Below the pieces are notes generated by a model. It was not told where the DNA came from and did not search any database. It saw only the letters and a list, made by a program, of their open reading frames with translations. The position numbers and the translations under genes are program-made. Shown here piece by piece: positions 61,410-64,000 of a DNA stretch of 64,000 nucleotides; within the stretch, counting starts at the first letter, position 1; every line of letters begins with the position of its first letter. This stretch comes from an uncultured archaeon (lineage in GTDB: Archaea > Thermoplasmatota > Thermoplasmata > Thermoplasmatales > Thermoplasmataceae): contig CP009479.1 in NCBI GenBank assembly GCA_000965745.1, positions 692,457 through 756,456 on the forward strand, written 5' to 3'.

Positions 61410-64000
61410 ATGCCTGATGACTTGAGAATTCTTAAACAGATTGAAGTATCCGGTAAGGAGTACAATTATTTTTCACTGCCAGACCTTGAAAAGAAAGGTT
61501 ACAATATATCAAAACTCCCCCGTTCAATTAGAATAGTTCTGGAGTCCCTGATCAGAAACCTTGACGGAAAAGCCGTCAGGGAAAAGGATGTTCTCAATCT
61601 CCTGAACTGGAACTCAAAAGACCCCGGCAAAGAGGAAATTCCATTCAAAGTTTCCAGAGTTGTGATGCAGGACTTCACGGGAGTTCCTGCAGTAGTTGAT
61701 CTTGCCGCATTGAGAGACACTGCTAAAAGGCTGGGCAAAGATCCGTCAATAATACAGCCGCAGGTTCCAGTGGATCTCGTAATAGACCACTCTGTTCAGG
61801 TTGACTTTTACGGAACACCCACGTCCATAGAAATGAACACCGACAGGGAATTCGAGAGAAACGGGGAAAGGTACCTCTTCCTTAAATGGGCGCAGAATTC
61901 GTTCAAGAACCTCAGAATTGTTCCACCATCGGTTGGCATTGTGCACCAGGTCAACCTTGAATATCTCGGTAAAGTTGTTATGGAGGCAGAAAGAGACGGA
62001 AAAACATACGCGTTCCCAGATACGCTGGTAGGAACTGATTCGCACACAACCATGATAAATGGCCTAGGCGTGGTCGGCTGGGGAGTCGGAGGAATTGAAG
62101 CGGAGGCTGCAATGCTCGATCAGCCTGTTACTATACTTACCCCAGAAGTCGTTGGGGTCAACCTGCATGGAAAGTTGAAACCAGGAGTTACAGCGACCGA
62201 TCTGGTCCTCACCCTGACGGAACTTCTGAGGAGGAACAGAGTAGTCGGAAAGTTCGTAGAATTCTATGGTGAAGGTGTAACATCACTACCGCTCCCTGAC
62301 AGGGCAACCCTGTCCAACATGTGCCCTGAATATGGTGCAACGCTGGCACTGTTCCCTGTGGACGATGAGACACTCAAGTATCTCAGGACCACTGGGCGAA
62401 GCGATGAACACGTAGAGCTCATTGAGAAATACCTGAAGGCTCAGGGTCTCTATGGCTCTCCTGACAGCCTTGATTACAGCCAGGTGATTGATCTTGACCT
62501 TAGCTCTGTCACACCCACAGTTGCCGGCCCCAAGCTTCCCAATCAGAAAGTGGAAATGGGCCATATCAGTAACAGCTTCCTCAACTACATGGAGGGAAAC
62601 TCGGACATTCAGATGATGGATAACGGCCAGCGGAGCACAACTGTATCCCTGAAGAGTGTCCCTGTATCCGTTAAGGGCGAAGATACAAAACTTTCTGATG
62701 GAGATGTTGTAATCGCAGCTATCACAAGCTGCACAAACACTAGCAATCCGCAGGTAATGGTAGCAGCTGGCCTGCTTGCAAAGAAGGCCGCTGAGAAGGG
62801 CCTTACGGTAAGCAAGAAGGTGAAGACAAGCCTCGCACCTGGATCACGTGTTGTTACCGACTACCTTGGAAAATCCGGCCTTCAGGAGTACCTGGACAAG
62901 CTGGGATTCTATCTTGTAGGGTACGGCTGCACCACGTGCATAGGGAACAGCGGCCCTCTGGATGAGAACATAGAAAAAGCGATAGTCGACAATAACCTCA
63001 GCACTGCGGCGGTACTGTCCGGGAACAGGAATTTCGAAGCTAGGATACACAAGAACGTGAGAGCCAATTACCTGATGTCCCCGCCGCTTGTTGTTGCTTT
63101 TGCTATCGCGGGGAAAGTCACTATCAACCTAGAGAAAGAGCCGATAGGGAAAGACAGGGATGGCAAGGATGTCTTTCTGAAGGAAATATGGCCATCTGAC
63201 GATGAAATATCTAATGTCATTAACGAGACAATAAACGTGAAGATGTTCAGGGAGAAATACAAGAATCTGGACATCTACAATGAGAAATGGTCTAAGCTAA
63301 ATGCTCCAACGGGAACCACATACGACTGGGAAGATTCAAGCACATACATAAGAAACCCACCCTTCTTCGACGACTTCTCACCTGACAAGTCTGTAGAAAT
63401 GACCGAAGTCTCTGAGGCCCGGCCGCTTCTGATACTAGGGGATTCAGTTACGACCGACCACATTTCCCCCGCTGGTGCCATATCCAAGAACAGCCCCGCG
63501 GGAAAGTATCTAATGGAGAACGGTGTGGAACCTGTAGACTTCAATTCATTCGGATCAAGAAGGGGAAACCATGAAGTAATGATGCGCGGAACATTCGGGA
63601 ATGTCAGGATCAGGAACAAGCTTGTGGACAAGGAAGGTGGATTCACCCTTCACCTCCCGGATAAGAAAGAGACCACTGTGTATGACGCTGCTATGCAGTA
63701 CGTGAAGGAGAAAACACCCCTGCTTGTATTTGCCGGTATAGAGTACGGGACAGGAAGCTCAAGGGACTGGGCTGCAAAGGGAACCATGCTTCTTGGGGTG
63801 AAGGCCGTAGTTGCAAGAAGCTATGAAAGAATACACAGAAGCAACCTGATAGGCATGGGTGTATTGCCTCTCCAGTTCAAGGAAGGGGAAGAATTCGGCA
63901 AACTGGATGCAGACTGGAACAAGCCCTTTACAGTTAAGGTACCGGAAAACCTGGAGCCGGGAACTCAGGCAGAACTAAGCTATACGGATAACTCCGGAAA
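61410..64000 (+). CDS. acnA: Aconitate hydratase AcnA (3' end beyond window)
   Basis: Open from the ATG at 61410 to the window edge, 863 codons; only some tens of C-terminal residues are missing. The [4Fe-4S] ligands are Cys in AITSCTNTSNP and the pair in GYGCTTCIGNSGPL. Other signatures are GTDSHTTMINGLGVVGWGVGG, GDSVTTDHISPAGAI, FNSFGSRRGNHEVMMRGTF and EYGTGSSRDWAAKGTMLLGVKAV. Domain order and length are those of AcnA/IRP1-type enzymes. It interconverts citrate and isocitrate in the TCA cycle. Confidence 0.97.
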   Translation, partial: MPDDLRILKQIEVSGKEYNYFSLPDLEKKGYNISKLPRSIRIVLESLIRNLDGKAVREKDVLNLLNWNSKDPGKEEIPFKVSRVVMQDFTGVPAVVDLAALRDTAKRLGKDPSIIQPQVPVDLVIDHSVQVDFYGTPTSIEMNTDREFERNGERYLFLKWAQNSFKNLRIVPPSVGIVHQVNLEYLGKVVMEAERDGKTYAFPDTLVGTDSHTTMINGLGVVGWGVGGIEAEAAMLDQPVTILTPEVVGVNLHGKLKPGVTATDLVLTLTELLRRNRVVGKFVEFYGEGVTSLPLPDRATLSNMCPEYGATLALFPVDDETLKYLRTTGRSDEHVELIEKYLKAQGLYGSPDSLDYSQVIDLDLSSVTPTVAGPKLPNQKVEMGHISNSFLNYMEGNSDIQMMDNGQRSTTVSLKSVPVSVKGEDTKLSDGDVVIAAITSCTNTSNPQVMVAAGLLAKKAAEKGLTVSKKVKTSLAPGSRVVTDYLGKSGLQEYLDKLGFYLVGYGCTTCIGNSGPLDENIEKAIVDNNLSTAAVLSGNRNFEARIHKNVRANYLMSPPLVVAFAIAGKVTINLEKEPIGKDRDGKDVFLKEIWPSDDEISNVINETINVKMFREKYKNLDIYNEKWSKLNAPTGTTYDWEDSSTYIRNPPFFDDFSPDKSVEMTEVSEARPLLILGDSVTTDHISPAGAISKNSPAGKYLMENGVEPVDFNSFGSRRGNHEVMMRGTFGNVRIRNKLVDKEGGFTLHLPDKKETTVYDAAMQYVKEKTPLLVFAGIEYGTGSSRDWAAKGTMLLGVKAVVARSYERIHRSNLIGMGVLPLQFKEGEEFGKLDADWNKPFTVKVPENLEPGTQAELSYTDNSG

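Overview
The window looks like a chromosome segment of a wall-less, acidophilic archaeon of the Thermoplasmatales type. The evidence is archaeal TATA-like boxes about 22-28 nt upstream of start codons with very short leaders, a gluconate dehydratase of the non-phosphorylating Entner-Doudoroff route, a KaiC/RecA-like ATPase, a CaCA exchanger, a pyruvate-oxidase-like ThDP enzyme and an AcnA-type aconitase. The species call is inference.

Layout. 1-4246 is ordinary chromosome: prs (cut by the window edge), a ThDP oxidase, a cation exchanger and an AIM24-like protein. About 4.3-57.0 kb is accessory DNA. 57.1-64.0 kb is ordinary chromosome again: cytidine deaminase, an NRAMP-related transporter behind a DtxR-like metal box, a KaiC-like ATPase coupled to gluconate dehydratase, and acnA (cut by the window edge). 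A tRNA-Pro(TGG) gene at 56962-57033, overlapped by the 3' end of an integrase gene, marks the right edge. A short tRNA-like match in the matching orientation at 4278-4293 may mark the left edge.

The accessory block has three parts. (1) 4.9-14.3 kb is an insertion-sequence landing zone (IS256, ISL3, IS5, IS630) with remnants of a plasmid- or virus-like element: an RHH protein, a toxin/antitoxin-like pair, small unknown genes and a decayed integrase. (2) 15.8-51.1 kb is a surface-glycan island. It holds at least ten glycosyltransferase genes of GT2 and GT4 type, two large polytopic GT-C-like proteins and a DUF2079 protein, an FkbM methyltransferase, a sugar-nucleotide pyrophosphorylase, a sulfatase-fold enzyme coupled to a PAPS-reductase/CysD-like enzyme, a secreted glycoside hydrolase and a flippase. 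It is peppered with IS elements, one of them an IS3 element carrying a group II intron in its leader. The island is bracketed by two identical IS630 copies in direct orientation. (3) 52.4-57.0 kb is an integrative module: a tyrosine integrase with a small RHH-like partner faces a winged-helix regulator, an AAA/OLD-like ATPase and a PD-(D/E)XK-like protein. The two arms share a 14-bp inverted repeat that overlaps both promoters.

Points that most deserve a second look are the 53.1-56.0 kb ATPase/nuclease-like module, the exact 12-bp GTCCG array at 30858-30917 upstream of an HTH/coiled-coil gene with an in-frame TGA, the intron-in-IS nest at 16.9-20.2 kb, and the metal box with an atypical NRAMP protein. 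All functional calls come from reading the sequence without database searches.
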